Assembly: GCA_023458355.1 (NCBI GenBank)
Contig: JAEWZS010000250.1
Location: forward strand, 1-20,180
Direction: 5' to 3'
DNA from: Bacillota bacterium
GTDB lineage: Bacteria > Bacillota > Clostridia > Christensenellales > CAG-138
Length of the DNA: 20,180 nt
A program made the position numbers and the translations under genes. Below, piece by piece: positions 6,719 through 14,700 of this stretch. Every line of letters begins with the position of its first letter. Position 1 is the first letter of the stretch. The notes beneath the pieces are model-generated. The model saw nothing but the letters and a program-made list of their open reading frames with translations. It ran no database searches and was not told the DNA's origin.

Positions 6719-8677
6719 ATGAAACAAAAGCCTTATCTGGCGCTGAGCGTTCTTCTTGTTGTAGCGCTTGCCGCCTGTGCGTCGCTATACGTAATCAACA
6801 GTCCCGTACCGCTTTGGTTTGGGCTTTTGCTTGCATGCGTAAGTGTGGTTGCTTTTGGAGCATCAATCGTTTCCGCAAATGTGTACGCAAAACGCACGCG
6901 CATCGCCTTAAACGATGTATTTCGCGAAAACGAAAGCGCGGCGAGCGGCATTCTCAACTCCGTCAATATCCCATCCGTCATCTTCAACAATGACGGGCAT
7001 ATCATATGGTGCAATTCTGCGTTTTACGCTGAATTTTCCGGGCGGGATATCAGAAAGCTTATCCCTTCGTTTGACCCCTCGGAACCTCCGCAGGCGTTTG
7101 CATTTGAGCACAGCGGCAGGAGCTTCCAACTCATGAATGTACCTGTTCGCCGCTCGCATGAGCGCGCGCAGCCGCTCACCTTCCAGTATTGGCTCGACCG
7201 CACGGAGGCGCTGCACTACTCGAGGTTGTTCGAGGAGCAGATGCCCACCGTAGCGCTCATCTATGTGGACAATTACGAGGAGCTAAGCTCCGATTTGCAG
7301 TTTTCAAAAAGCGTTGTGCTCGCCGAGGTGGAGCGCAGGGTAAACAAGCTTGCCACCGCCTTAGGCGGTTCCTACCGCCGCTACGACAGTTCCAAGTTCT
7401 TCATCGTTTTTGAGGCGAAAAAGATAGAGTCGCTTGAAAAGGAACGCTTTAAGCTTCTTGATGAGGTGCGTGAGATCGATACAGGCACCGGTCAACCCGT
7501 TACCCTCTCCATAGCGGTAGGCATGGAAAACCGCATTGCGGGTTCGGATGAATCCGCAAGGCAGGCGATGGAGCTCGCTTTGGGCCGAGGCGGCGATCAG
7601 GCGGTCATAAAGCGGGGCAGTGCTTATTCCTTCTTTGGAGGCAAGCGCCAGCTTGCGGCTAAGCAATCGCGCGTGAAAGCGAGGCTTTTCTCAAAAGCCT
7701 TACGGCAAATACTGGAAAATTCCGATCAGGTGTTTTTCATGGGTCACAGGCATCCGGATATGGATTGCATCGGTGCGGTTCTCGGGCTGATTCGCTGCGC
7801 GCTGTTGGCAGGCTGCAAACCCTATTTTGTGCTTGACGAAGGTGACAGCATGATTGAAAGCGTACTCGAAGGCATGCGCGAAATTCAGCTTTACCGTGAC
7901 AGCATAAAAACCCCCGAACAGGCAGAAATGTTGATGCGCCCAAACAGCGTGGTAGTGGCAGTCGATACGCAAAGGCTTCATTCCCTCGCCTCGCCTTCGC
8001 TTTTTGAGCGGGCAGGCAAAACGGTGCTTATCGACCATCACCGCCGTCCCGTTGATTCCATCACCAACCCCACGCTTCATTACCTTGATGCGGCAGCCTC
8101 GTCGGTTTGCGAAATCGTCACGGAGATATTGCAGTATTTTGATGACAACATACGCCCGACAGCGTTTGAATGCGGCGCAATACTCGCGGGCATTACGCTT
8201 GATACCAAGCATTTTGCATTCAACACCGGCGCACGCACCTTCGAAGCGGCGGCTTATCTTCGAAAAAACGGTGCGGACAACAGCATGGTAAAGCTCATGT
8301 TCCAAGACGATATGAAAACCTACAAGAGCCGCTCGCAGGTTGTGGAAGGTGCACTCGTCATGGAACGGGGCATCGCCATATCCGCCTGCCCTTCGGATAT
8401 AGAAAATGCATCTCTCATCGCCGCGCAGGCGGCGGACGAGCTTATTTCAATCAAGGGGATACGCGCATCGTTCGTGCTTGCAAGAAAGGACGATGCGATC
8501 ATGATATCAGGCCGCAGCCTTGGCGACATCAACGTACAGGTGGTGCTCGAGAGCCTTGGCGGCGGCGGGCATTTGACCGTAGCAGGCGCACAGCTCCACG
8601 GCGTTACGATGGACGAAGCCGTAAAGCGGCTTACCGATAGCATTTACGATTACCTGAAGGAGGCAAAATTGCAGTGA
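6719..8677 (+). CDS. gdpP: Cyclic-di-AMP phosphodiesterase GdpP (DHH/DHHA1)
   Basis: GdpP cleaves the second messenger c-di-AMP to pApA at the cytoplasmic membrane, affecting potassium and cell wall homeostasis. From the ATG at 6719 (GGGGGG at 6705-6710 upstream) it has 652 residues, the usual length. It shows two N-terminal membrane segments (about residues 5-50), a PAS-like region (NVPSVIFNNDGHIIW type), a degenerate GGDEF domain in which RYDSSKF replaces the catalytic motif, and the DHH domain. The latter has GHRHPDMD (342-349), VVAVDTQ and LIDHH near residue 437. The DHHA1 motif GGGGH is near 614. The frame is open to a GTG at 6698, but that lacks a ribosome binding site. Its stop overlaps the rplI start by four bases (GTGA), which suggests translational coupling. 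Confidence 0.95.
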   Translation: MKQKPYLALSVLLVVALAACASLYVINSPVPLWFGLLLACVSVVAFGASIVSANVYAKRTRIALNDVFRENESAASGILNSVNIPSVIFNNDGHIIWCNSAFYAEFSGRDIRKLIPSFDPSEPPQAFAFEHSGRSFQLMNVPVRRSHERAQPLTFQYWLDRTEALHYSRLFEEQMPTVALIYVDNYEELSSDLQFSKSVVLAEVERRVNKLATALGGSYRRYDSSKFFIVFEAKKIESLEKERFKLLDEVREIDTGTGQPVTLSIAVGMENRIAGSDESARQAMELALGRGGDQAVIKRGSAYSFFGGKRQLAAKQSRVKARLFSKALRQILENSDQVFFMGHRHPDMDCIGAVLGLIRCALLAGCKPYFVLDEGDSMIESVLEGMREIQLYRDSIKTPEQAEMLMRPNSVVVAVDTQRLHSLASPSLFERAGKTVLIDHHRRPVDSITNPTLHYLDAAASSVCEIVTEILQYFDDNIRPTAFECGAILAGITLDTKHFAFNTGARTFEAAAYLRKNGADNSMVKLMFQDDMKTYKSRSQVVEGALVMERGIAISACPSDIENASLIAAQAADELISIKGIRASFVLARKDDAIMISGRSLGDINVQVVLESLGGGGHLTVAGAQLHGVTMDEAVKRLTDSIYDYLKEAKLQ

Positions 8678-9123
8678 AGGTTTTATTAAAACAGGATGTA
8701 AAAGGTTCCGGCAAGGCCGGTGAAGTGGTGAATGTGAGCGACGGCTACGCCAAGAACTACCTCATTCCCAAGGGATTGGCTACGGCGGCGGACGCTTCCG
8801 CCATCAATGCGGCAGCCATTAAAAAAAGCGCTGATGCGCACCGCAAAGATATGCAGGTGAAGCGCGCCAAGGATCTCGCCAATGAAATGAGCGGGCTTAC
8901 CGTGAAGGTCGTTGCCAAGGCGGGCGAAAACGGGAAGCTGTTTGGCTCCGTAGGCACGCAGGAAATTGCCGATGCGCTCAAGGCGCAGTACGGCATCGAG
9001 ATTGACAAACGAAAAATTCGCATTGAAGAACCGATTAAGGCGCTCGGAATCACCGAGGTGACCGCGCACATGTTTGAAAACACTGCGGCAAAATTTAAGG
9101 TGGAAGTATTATCGCTCAGTTAA
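8674..9123 (+). CDS. rplI: 50S ribosomal protein L9
   Basis: L9 binds 23S rRNA near the L1 stalk and helps maintain reading frame. The 149-residue length is normal. The N-terminal domain reads MKVLLKQDVKGSGKAGEVVNV, followed by the conserved GYAKNYLIPKGLA. A long connecting helix and a C-terminal rRNA-binding domain with GKLFGSVGTQEI follow. It starts with GTG at 8674, overlapping the gdpP stop, with AAGGAGG at 8657-8663 inside the gdpP coding region. The gap to dnaB is 36 bases. Confidence 0.97.
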   Translation: MKVLLKQDVKGSGKAGEVVNVSDGYAKNYLIPKGLATAADASAINAAAIKKSADAHRKDMQVKRAKDLANEMSGLTVKVVAKAGENGKLFGSVGTQEIADALKAQYGIEIDKRKIRIEEPIKALGITEVTAHMFENTAAKFKVEVLSLS

Positions 9124-9159
9124 GGATTCCCACTACCCCAAACCGGAGGATTTTTCAGT

Positions 9160-10491
9160 ATGCCGCGACCTGATTTTGTAACTGCAATGCCCCAGAGTAT
9201 TGAGGCGGAAAAGAGCGTGCTCGGAAGCATTTTGCTTTCGCGCGAAGCTTTAGAGCTCGCCGTGGAAAAGCTAAAAGCAGAGGATTTCCATCTCCCTATA
9301 CATCAGGATATATTCGATGTAATGGTGAAGCTTTACAACACGGGCAACGCCGTAGACAGCGTAACCGTGACCGATTCACTTCGCCGCATCGGCACGCTTG
9401 AAAGCGTTGGCGGTGCTGATTACATCAGCGAGCTCTCCATCTACACGCCCACTGCGGCAAACGCTTCCCATTATATCAAAATCGTGGAAGAGCGAAGCAT
9501 CATGCGTCGGCTCGTGATGGCGGGCAACGATATCAGCAAAGAAGCCGTCGAGGGCGAAAAGACCGTAGAAGCGCTTCTTAACGATGCGGAGCTTAGAATT
9601 TTCAACATCTCCATGAAAAAGTCGCAAGACTCACTTGTCCACATAGAGGATACAGTGATGGACAGCTATCACCGTATCGGAGAACTCATTAAGCTAAAGG
9701 GAAAGCTCACAGGCGTCACCACCGGCTTTTACGAGCTTGACGACCTCACAACAGGCCTTCAAAAAAGTGATCTTGTAATCGTCGCAGGCCGCCCATCCAT
9801 GGGAAAAACCGCATTCATGCTCAACATGGCGCTTTGTGCCGCATTAAAAGGGAGCACAATCTGTATATTCAGCCTAGAAATGTCGCGCGAACAGCTCGTG
9901 ATGCGTATGCTTTGCTCCGAAGCGGGTGTTGACATGCAAAACGTGAAAACGGGCAGACTCAGCGATTCGGAGCTTTTGCAAATATCCAATACACTCGACC
10001 CGCTTTCCAAAGCAAGCATCTACATAGACGATACCGGCGGCATGAATGTCACGGAAATTCGCAGCAAATGTCGCAGACTCAAATCGAGCCGCGGGCTAGA
10101 TATGGTGGTAATTGACTACCTTCAGCTCATGCAGACGAGCGGCAAAAGCGATAATCGCGTGAATGAGATTGCCGAGGTAACGCGCTCACTAAAGATACTT
10201 GCGCGCGAGCTTAACGTGCCCATCATACTCGGCTCGCAGCTTTCGCGCGGACCGGAAAACCGCCCTGACCACAGGCCGCACATGGCGGACCTTAGGGAGA
10301 GCGGTTCTATTGAGCAGGACGCGGATATGGTTATGATGCTGTTTAGGCCTGCCGTGTACGACGAGACTGCAGACAACACCGCTGAAGTTATTCTCGCCAA
10401 AAACAGAAACGGTCCCACCGGAGTTGCCAAACTTGCGTGGATCGACAAGTTCGGCAAGTTCGTGAACAAATCGGACCGGCAGGAGTTTTAG
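9160..10491 (+). CDS. dnaB: Replicative DNA helicase DnaB (DnaC in Bacillus naming)
   Basis: This hexameric ATP-driven helicase unwinds DNA at the replication fork. It has 443 residues, the usual length. The N-terminal domain begins PQSIEAEKSVLGSILL and interacts with primase and the loader. The RecA-like domain has the Walker A motif GRPSMGKTA (210-218), the Walker B region VVIDYLQLM, and the C-terminal segments LGSQLSRGPE and DLRESGSIEQDADMVMMLFR. GGAGGA (9145-9150) precedes the ATG. It is the last gene of the cluster. No simple terminator follows directly; the next structured DNA is foldback element 2 from 10562, and I see nothing definite in 10492-10561. Confidence 0.97.
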   Translation: MPRPDFVTAMPQSIEAEKSVLGSILLSREALELAVEKLKAEDFHLPIHQDIFDVMVKLYNTGNAVDSVTVTDSLRRIGTLESVGGADYISELSIYTPTAANASHYIKIVEERSIMRRLVMAGNDISKEAVEGEKTVEALLNDAELRIFNISMKKSQDSLVHIEDTVMDSYHRIGELIKLKGKLTGVTTGFYELDDLTTGLQKSDLVIVAGRPSMGKTAFMLNMALCAALKGSTICIFSLEMSREQLVMRMLCSEAGVDMQNVKTGRLSDSELLQISNTLDPLSKASIYIDDTGGMNVTEIRSKCRRLKSSRGLDMVVIDYLQLMQTSGKSDNRVNEIAEVTRSLKILARELNVPIILGSQLSRGPENRPDHRPHMADLRESGSIEQDADMVMMLFRPAVYDETADNTAEVILAKNRNGPTGVAKLAWIDKFGKFVNKSDRQEF

Positions 10492-10561
10492 TGTTTTTAT
10501 AAAAAATTTCTCATACCCGTCATGACTGGATTAAATACCGTCGAAAACAGAACGATAAGCG

Positions 10562-10806
10562 TTAAGGGGCCAGGGGGGATTCCGCATTAAGCATTTGCAA
10601 TGCATAATGCTAAGGATGTTTCGCCTTTGGCGAAATCCCGGGGTTCTAAAAAAGCGTCATACCCAAAGGGCACTACTCATGTCGAGCTTTGCTCGACGTA
10701 TTAAGGATGCCGGCGCTTTTTTTGCCTTTTCGGCACCGACCCGCTGTCACGATGTAAACATCGCGACAGCCCTTTAGGCCCCTTGGCGAACCCCTATCCC
10801 CCTTAA
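10562..10806. repeat. Foldback element 2: cluster of perfect hairpins with terminal inverted repeats
   Basis: The ends are inverted copies: TTAAGGGG-nn-AGGGG at 10562-10577 and its reverse complement at 10790-10806. A second outer pairing joins AAGGGGCC (10564-10571) to GGCCCCTT (10778-10785). Between them lie a 12-pair hairpin at 10584-10610 (loop TGC, one mismatch), TTTCGCC-TTT-GGCGAAA at 10619-10635, GTCGAGC-TTT-GCTCGAC at 10681-10697 and a 13-pair hairpin at 10743-10770 (one mismatch). An AAAAAAGCG/CGCTTTTTT pair (10648-10656 with 10714-10722) encloses the third hairpin. It has no convincing gene and no sequence in common with element 1 that I can see. A MITE-like element, a structured RNA or a cruciform-forming DNA are all possible. 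It may also terminate dnaB transcription. Confidence 0.8.
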
Positions 10807-10866
10807 AACGGCCACTGCGTGGTGCTTGCAAAACACGAACCCCTGCTCATTACCGTAGGTTTTTTT

Positions 10867-10883
10867 ACGCATATGCGTTTTTA
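10867..10883 (+). other. 12-bp palindrome followed by a T-run
   Basis: ACGCATATGCGT (10867-10878) is a perfect palindrome, preceded by seven T and followed by TTTT. It could act as a weak + strand terminator or as a protein-binding site. The absence of a loop makes the terminator reading weak. Confidence 0.35.
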
Positions 10884-10913
10884 TCTCGTGGGGGCATTCA
10901 TCCGCAGCCTGTA

Positions 10914-10978
10914 GGGGCAGATTCCATATCCGCCCGAGCCACGAGCGTCTCCCATCTGAGGGCCATATCCGCCCGAGC
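10914..10978. repeat. GC-rich short interspersed repeat, two copies
   Basis: The 16-base unit CCATATCCGCCCGAGC occurs exactly twice, at 10924-10939 and 10963-10978. The first copy closes a hairpin with GGGGCAGAT (10914-10922). A shorter related stretch, GGGGGCATTCATCCGC, lies at about 10890-10905. Such GGGGC...ATATCCGCCCG units resemble interspersed repeats I have seen in clostridial genomes, but the family name cannot be established from this window. Nothing else recognisable lies in 10807-10991. Confidence 0.65.
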
Positions 10979-10991
10979 GCGTTGGGGGCAC

Positions 10992-11612
10992 TTATTTTTT
11001 TATATATACCCTCTCAACATCTATTAACTTGCTTAGATCTTCTTCGGGAATACTGAATGGCATGCCTATATCAAATACAGTTCCCTCGATAATAAATGTA
11101 ACTGCCCAACCATCTTTATATATACTATCCACCCGGCTTTCCCGGTATTCTTTATTGTTCTTTGCCTCGTTAAAACTCATTCCAGAGCCGGATACAATAT
11201 ATATGTCTTCTTTTACATCGGGAATTTCTATCTCCTTTCCGTGCCCCCGCACAGCTTCTTCGCTTAGTGTTACATTCCATATAAACTCATATAATTCATT
11301 CGCTTCATTTGTATAGAGATAAACAAGATAACCGCCGGCAAACAGTATTTTCTCAAGCGTAAAACCCTCCGGAATATATGCCGGACGGTAGTAATATTCC
11401 CAATATTCAGTTATGCCCCAGGCCACATAATCCTCTTCTTTATTGAGAATCCCTTGCAAAAACTCTTCTTCACTATAAGCTTCGCCGTCTGCTCTGCAAA
11501 CAGCAGTTTCCGGTATTTCATTAAGATTCTCCGCCGAGGATTGCTGCCCACAGCCAGACAGCAGTGAAGCAAAGACAGCAATCATCAAACATATCACTAT
11601 ACTTCTTTTCAC
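10992..11612 (-). CDS. Putative lipoprotein, function unknown
   Basis: The 206-residue product has a type II signal peptide: a basic start (MKRS), a hydrophobic core and the lipobox LLSGC with the lipidated cysteine at residue 21. It should be anchored on the outer face of the membrane. The mature part has a PAYIPEGFTLEK segment and a C-terminal VTFIIEGTVFDIG...PEEDLSKLI. These are weakly reminiscent of DUF4367-type domains; this is resemblance only. The start is GTG at 11612, preceded by AGAAAGGAG. It lies 50 bases after the CDGSH gene and could be the last gene of that operon or separate. Its DNA is visibly richer in A and T (runs such as TATATATA) than its neighbours, and it sits next to repeats, so it may have been acquired. 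Confidence 0.75.
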   Translation of the reverse strand: MKRSIVICLMIAVFASLLSGCGQQSSAENLNEIPETAVCRADGEAYSEEEFLQGILNKEEDYVAWGITEYWEYYYRPAYIPEGFTLEKILFAGGYLVYLYTNEANELYEFIWNVTLSEEAVRGHGKEIEIPDVKEDIYIVSGSGMSFNEAKNNKEYRESRVDSIYKDGWAVTFIIEGTVFDIGMPFSIPEEDLSKLIDVERVYIKK

Positions 11613-11662
11613 GCTTCTCCTTTCTTATCTCATGGGCATTTGTATGAAATATAACACTTTGA

Positions 11663-12349
11663 CTATTTATCTTTCCAGCCTACGGGCACATGCATCGCAT
11701 CGCACATCGGTTTTGAGCGGGAGCGACCGCAGCGGCAAAGCGCATAGCGCATGCTGTGCTCGTAGATAAAGCCGTCTTCGGCTTCAAGTTCTACACCGCC
11801 CTTAACGAAAAGACCGCAGCTCACTTTTTCCTCGGGGTCCTGCACCACTTCTATGCATGGCGGACAGTCAATCTCGTGCACCGTGCCGTCTTTTTCCATG
11901 GCGACAAGCCTGCCGGTCGGGCATTCTTTTGCGGCAATGATCGCCTCCGCCTTATTTTCGGGGTCGTCCGAGCTTCTGGTGAGAGACCAAGCGGAACCGC
12001 CTTCTCGGTGGCAGAAGCGGGCGTATGCACAGCGGTTATCGTCATATAAATCGAGGTCCGGGCCCGTAAGCTTTCGTGCGCGTTCCATGTAGCTTTTGCG
12101 CGATGCATTTTCCGTGCCGTCAAACTTAACAAGCGTGTGTGCGCCGTCGCAAAACGGCGCTTTTTTTGACTTGCCGCAGCGGCAAAGATAGTATGTTTCC
12201 GCTTGCGGGAGCTTTTCGCCCTCTTGCATCACATAACCCTCGCCGTGCGGTGTGATGGTTTGCTCGCTCAAAGGAATACCGCCCGTAACACGATACGGAC
12301 CATCCTTCATGACCTTGATTTTCGCTCTTCCCTTTTGTTCCAAGTTCAT
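11663..12349 (-). CDS. CDGSH - 4Fe-4S-like - CDGSH iron-sulfur protein
   Basis: From the ATG at 12349 the product has 228 residues. The first CDGSH 2Fe-2S motif is CRCGKSKKAPFCDGAH (56-71), complete with three Cys and one His ligand. A central region with C107, C113, C143 (ECPTGRLVAME) and C162/C165 resembles the divergent single-cluster 4Fe-4S domain (Fer4_19 type). A second CDGSH motif, CRCGRSRSKPMCDAMH (205-220), keeps the ligands but has AM instead of a glycine-containing turn. It probably carries electrons or clusters in the cytoplasm; partners are unknown. It starts 10 bases after the flavoprotein gene's stop, with AAGGATGGGG in between, which indicates coupling. The frame is open to 12397, but that lies inside the upstream gene. 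Confidence 0.88.
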   Translation of the reverse strand: MNLEQKGRAKIKVMKDGPYRVTGGIPLSEQTITPHGEGYVMQEGEKLPQAETYYLCRCGKSKKAPFCDGAHTLVKFDGTENASRKSYMERARKLTGPDLDLYDDNRCAYARFCHREGGSAWSLTRSSDDPENKAEAIIAAKECPTGRLVAMEKDGTVHEIDCPPCIEVVQDPEEKVSCGLFVKGGVELEAEDGFIYEHSMRYALCRCGRSRSKPMCDAMHVPVGWKDK

Positions 12350-12359
12350 TCCCCATCCT

Positions 12360-13406
12360 TCATTTCTTTTTAAGCTGTAAAAGTATATTGTTAGCAAATT
12401 CGTCTAGCGTAAGCTCTATCCCCTCGCGGCGCATGGCTGAGCCCGGATCGTTGGCAGTCTCAAGGAGTGCAAAGCGCGGCGGAAGATAAAATGTCTTATT
12501 CAAGCAAAAGCTCCCGAGTACCTGCCGCGCCACGATGTCGCCGCCACTGTAGCCGGATACCACAATCGCGTAAACAGCCTTATCATAAAGCGCATTTTTT
12601 GTAAGAAGCGCCGTCAGGCGGTTTATAAATGCCGTGATGTTCGCCCCAAGCGCATCGTTATAATTGGGGCATAACAAAAGGAGTGCGTCACACTTGAGCA
12701 CCGCGGGGAAAACATCCTCAAAAATGGTTCCACCGTAAAAACAGCTGTCCATCTTCGCAAAATGCGCACACATGGTGTAGGAACAGCCGCGGCAGTCGCG
12801 CACATGCCCCTCACCTAAGGATATCTCTTCTATATCGCAAAAAGTTGAAAGCCGCTTTTGAAGCGCAGAACCGAGCGCTAGGGTATTTGAGGTTTCCCGC
12901 ACGGAGGAATGGAGCGTTAATATGCGCGGGCGCTCCTTTTTCGGCGGTGAAAAATCCTTAAGGCGTGCAACAAGCTCCCCTGCAGCGTTTTTATAGGCAC
13001 CCAAAACATCCGTACTTGTTACCTTTGCCAGCGTTTCAAAGTTTTTTAGTGAGCCTGTCGCTTCTGTGAGCGCTTTGCCTAAGAACATACAGCCGGCGCG
13101 GTTTGCACTAAACAGCAACACGCGCGAAAGCTCCTTTGTATATAAGTCGCTTTGCCCGTCGGTGATTAATGCCCCGCATGCGCCGTCAAGCGCATGTACA
13201 TTTTTGCTTAGGTATTGCAAAAACTCAGCTAAAGTAGCGTCTATGCCGTATGCGCTTACATGAAGCGCAAACAATATACGTCTATTTTTAAGGTTCGTGT
13301 CAATAGCCTCATACGAGGAAACCATGCTAAATGAAATGCCTAAAAGCGCTTCATCGAGCACAAAATCAAGCCTTGCGGAGCGGCCTATGGTCACGACCGT
13401 GAGCAT
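12360..13406 (-). CDS. NADPH-dependent FMN reductase / iron-sulfur flavoprotein-like
   Basis: The 348-residue protein has a C-terminal flavodoxin-like domain starting at about residue 160 (PRILTLHSSVRETSNTLALG). It is followed by a cysteine cluster C205-x2-C208-x4-C213-x8-C222 similar to the 4Fe-4S site of archaeal and clostridial iron-sulfur flavoproteins. LLLLCPNYNDALGANITAFINR at 243-264 is the typical FMN-binding loop and helix. The N-terminal 150 residues also look like an alpha/beta domain (SAYGIDATL, GALITDGQSDLYTKELSR), perhaps a degenerate second flavodoxin-type fold; I do not recognise it. It should transfer electrons between a nicotinamide cofactor or flavin and Fe-S partners. Its ATG lies one base after the stop of the upstream dehydrogenase gene, with TGGAGGTA inside that gene's end. 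Confidence 0.82.
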   Translation of the reverse strand: MLTVVTIGRSARLDFVLDEALLGISFSMVSSYEAIDTNLKNRRILFALHVSAYGIDATLAEFLQYLSKNVHALDGACGALITDGQSDLYTKELSRVLLFSANRAGCMFLGKALTEATGSLKNFETLAKVTSTDVLGAYKNAAGELVARLKDFSPPKKERPRILTLHSSVRETSNTLALGSALQKRLSTFCDIEEISLGEGHVRDCRGCSYTMCAHFAKMDSCFYGGTIFEDVFPAVLKCDALLLLCPNYNDALGANITAFINRLTALLTKNALYDKAVYAIVVSGYSGGDIVARQVLGSFCLNKTFYLPPRFALLETANDPGSAMRREGIELTLDEFANNILLQLKKK

Positions 13407-13407
13407 G

Positions 13408-14682
13408 TTATACCTCCATAGTTTTTAGCTGCCTGTACGTTTCCGCAATCCTTATATAAAGCGTTTCATGTAACTTGAAACGCTCAAGCTCCACGCCATG
13501 CTCGGTTATGCGGGAGCGGCAGCCCATATAAACCCCACCAAGCGGAGTAGCGGCCTCATGCCATGCACCGCGAAGCGTACGAAGTATACTGACGCATGCA
13601 GAGGATATGGCCGGTGCGATATAGGGTTTATAGCCTGTTTCACGAAGCTTCAAATTGGCTTTTACGGTATTTATGGTAATCTCCTTTGACAGCGCATCTT
13701 CGTAAGCAGTGCAAGGATCGTTTGCCGCCACAAGCCCGTTCCCGTGCGGGCCGTATACGCGAAGGTTTGCACAGTCCGCTTCGCGTTTAAGCTCTCGTGC
13801 TGCATACATTGCGCGGGCTTTCATAACTCCAAGGCCGTAACCGCGCACCTGCTCGGGCAATAATCCCTGCCAATCGTAAGTGCCGTTTTCATCCGAATTG
13901 CTATGTAAAAACACGTCGCGGCAAAGTATGTCTACAGGATCTGATATTTGCGCGAACAAGCCATTAAAATTCACCTCGCGTGCCATGCGCGCATAAGGCA
14001 AAACAAGCGCTCGATTGCTCTCAAGCTGCGCCATGCGTACATCGCTGCAAGTTTCGGGGTTTGGTACGCCGCGCGAGGCACAGAACAAAAAAGCGCTACC
14101 GCAAAAAAGTTCCTTCTCCTCGCTTATACAAGTTACGCGAGGCATTTCCCCGTTCTCTTGAAGCGGCAGAAGTTGGTTCATCTCCTGCTCATAGCGCATC
14201 ATGCGTTCAAAGCTCTTATCATAGATGCCGATCTCTTCTATATCTTCCCCACCAAGGAGCATAAGCCCAAGAAGAAGCGAACCTCCCACGTCCCCGAGAC
14301 CTGCAAGAGTCACACGATGCTTCTTTCCCCTGAACATTAGCCTTGTATTAAACGCTTCCTTATACTTTGGAAATGCCGTATTTATGACCGCTGCACCGTT
14401 TTCATGTACGAGCTTATATAAGAGCGCATATTGTTCGTTCTTTTCATAAGGAACTTCTATATATAAATCCGCCTCGTGCAAACAACAAGGGCCATCCTTC
14501 TCAAACACCTCGGCGATATCGCGTACACAAAACCAAGACCTGTTGTTTTTAAGGTCGCGGTTTACCATAAATACCACGGGTACAAAAGGCTTCTGAGTTA
14601 CATGTGCACCTTTTGGCGGCTCAATACCCACGGGCACAATGCATGCACCTTCAAAGGAATAAAAAGTGAGCTTCAAATGCAT
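13408..14682 (-). CDS. Lactate/malate dehydrogenase-like NAD(P)-binding protein with N-terminal extension
   Basis: The protein has 424 residues. The first 120 have no recognised motif. Then comes a Rossmann fold, VTLAGLGDVGGSLLLGLMLL (124-143), with an acidic residue at the end of the second strand (IYDKS, D155) that suggests NAD. ISDPVDIL (246-253) corresponds to the NPVD segment, and GPHGNG (311-316) to the GEHG active-site motif of LDH/MDH enzymes, keeping the catalytic histidine. The substrate is unknown, and the changed motifs suggest it is not a standard LDH. The ATG at 14682 has GGGAGGTGA directly against it; TTG at codon 3 would have better spacing. It lies 18 bases after the giant gene and one base before the flavoprotein gene, so it is translationally coupled in the operon. 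Confidence 0.8.
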   Translation of the reverse strand: MHLKLTFYSFEGACIVPVGIEPPKGAHVTQKPFVPVVFMVNRDLKNNRSWFCVRDIAEVFEKDGPCCLHEADLYIEVPYEKNEQYALLYKLVHENGAAVINTAFPKYKEAFNTRLMFRGKKHRVTLAGLGDVGGSLLLGLMLLGGEDIEEIGIYDKSFERMMRYEQEMNQLLPLQENGEMPRVTCISEEKELFCGSAFLFCASRGVPNPETCSDVRMAQLESNRALVLPYARMAREVNFNGLFAQISDPVDILCRDVFLHSNSDENGTYDWQGLLPEQVRGYGLGVMKARAMYAARELKREADCANLRVYGPHGNGLVAANDPCTAYEDALSKEITINTVKANLKLRETGYKPYIAPAISSACVSILRTLRGAWHEAATPLGGVYMGCRSRITEHGVELERFKLHETLYIRIAETYRQLKTMEV

Positions 14683-14700
14683 TCACCTCCCGGAATATGT

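Noticed and set aside
10595..10777. A 60-codon + frame within foldback element 2
   Set aside because: It runs through four hairpins, lacks a ribosome binding site, and has the composition of the repeat.
10562..10978. CRISPR array
   Set aside because: The repeats are inverted or occur only twice, spacing is irregular, and no cas genes are present.
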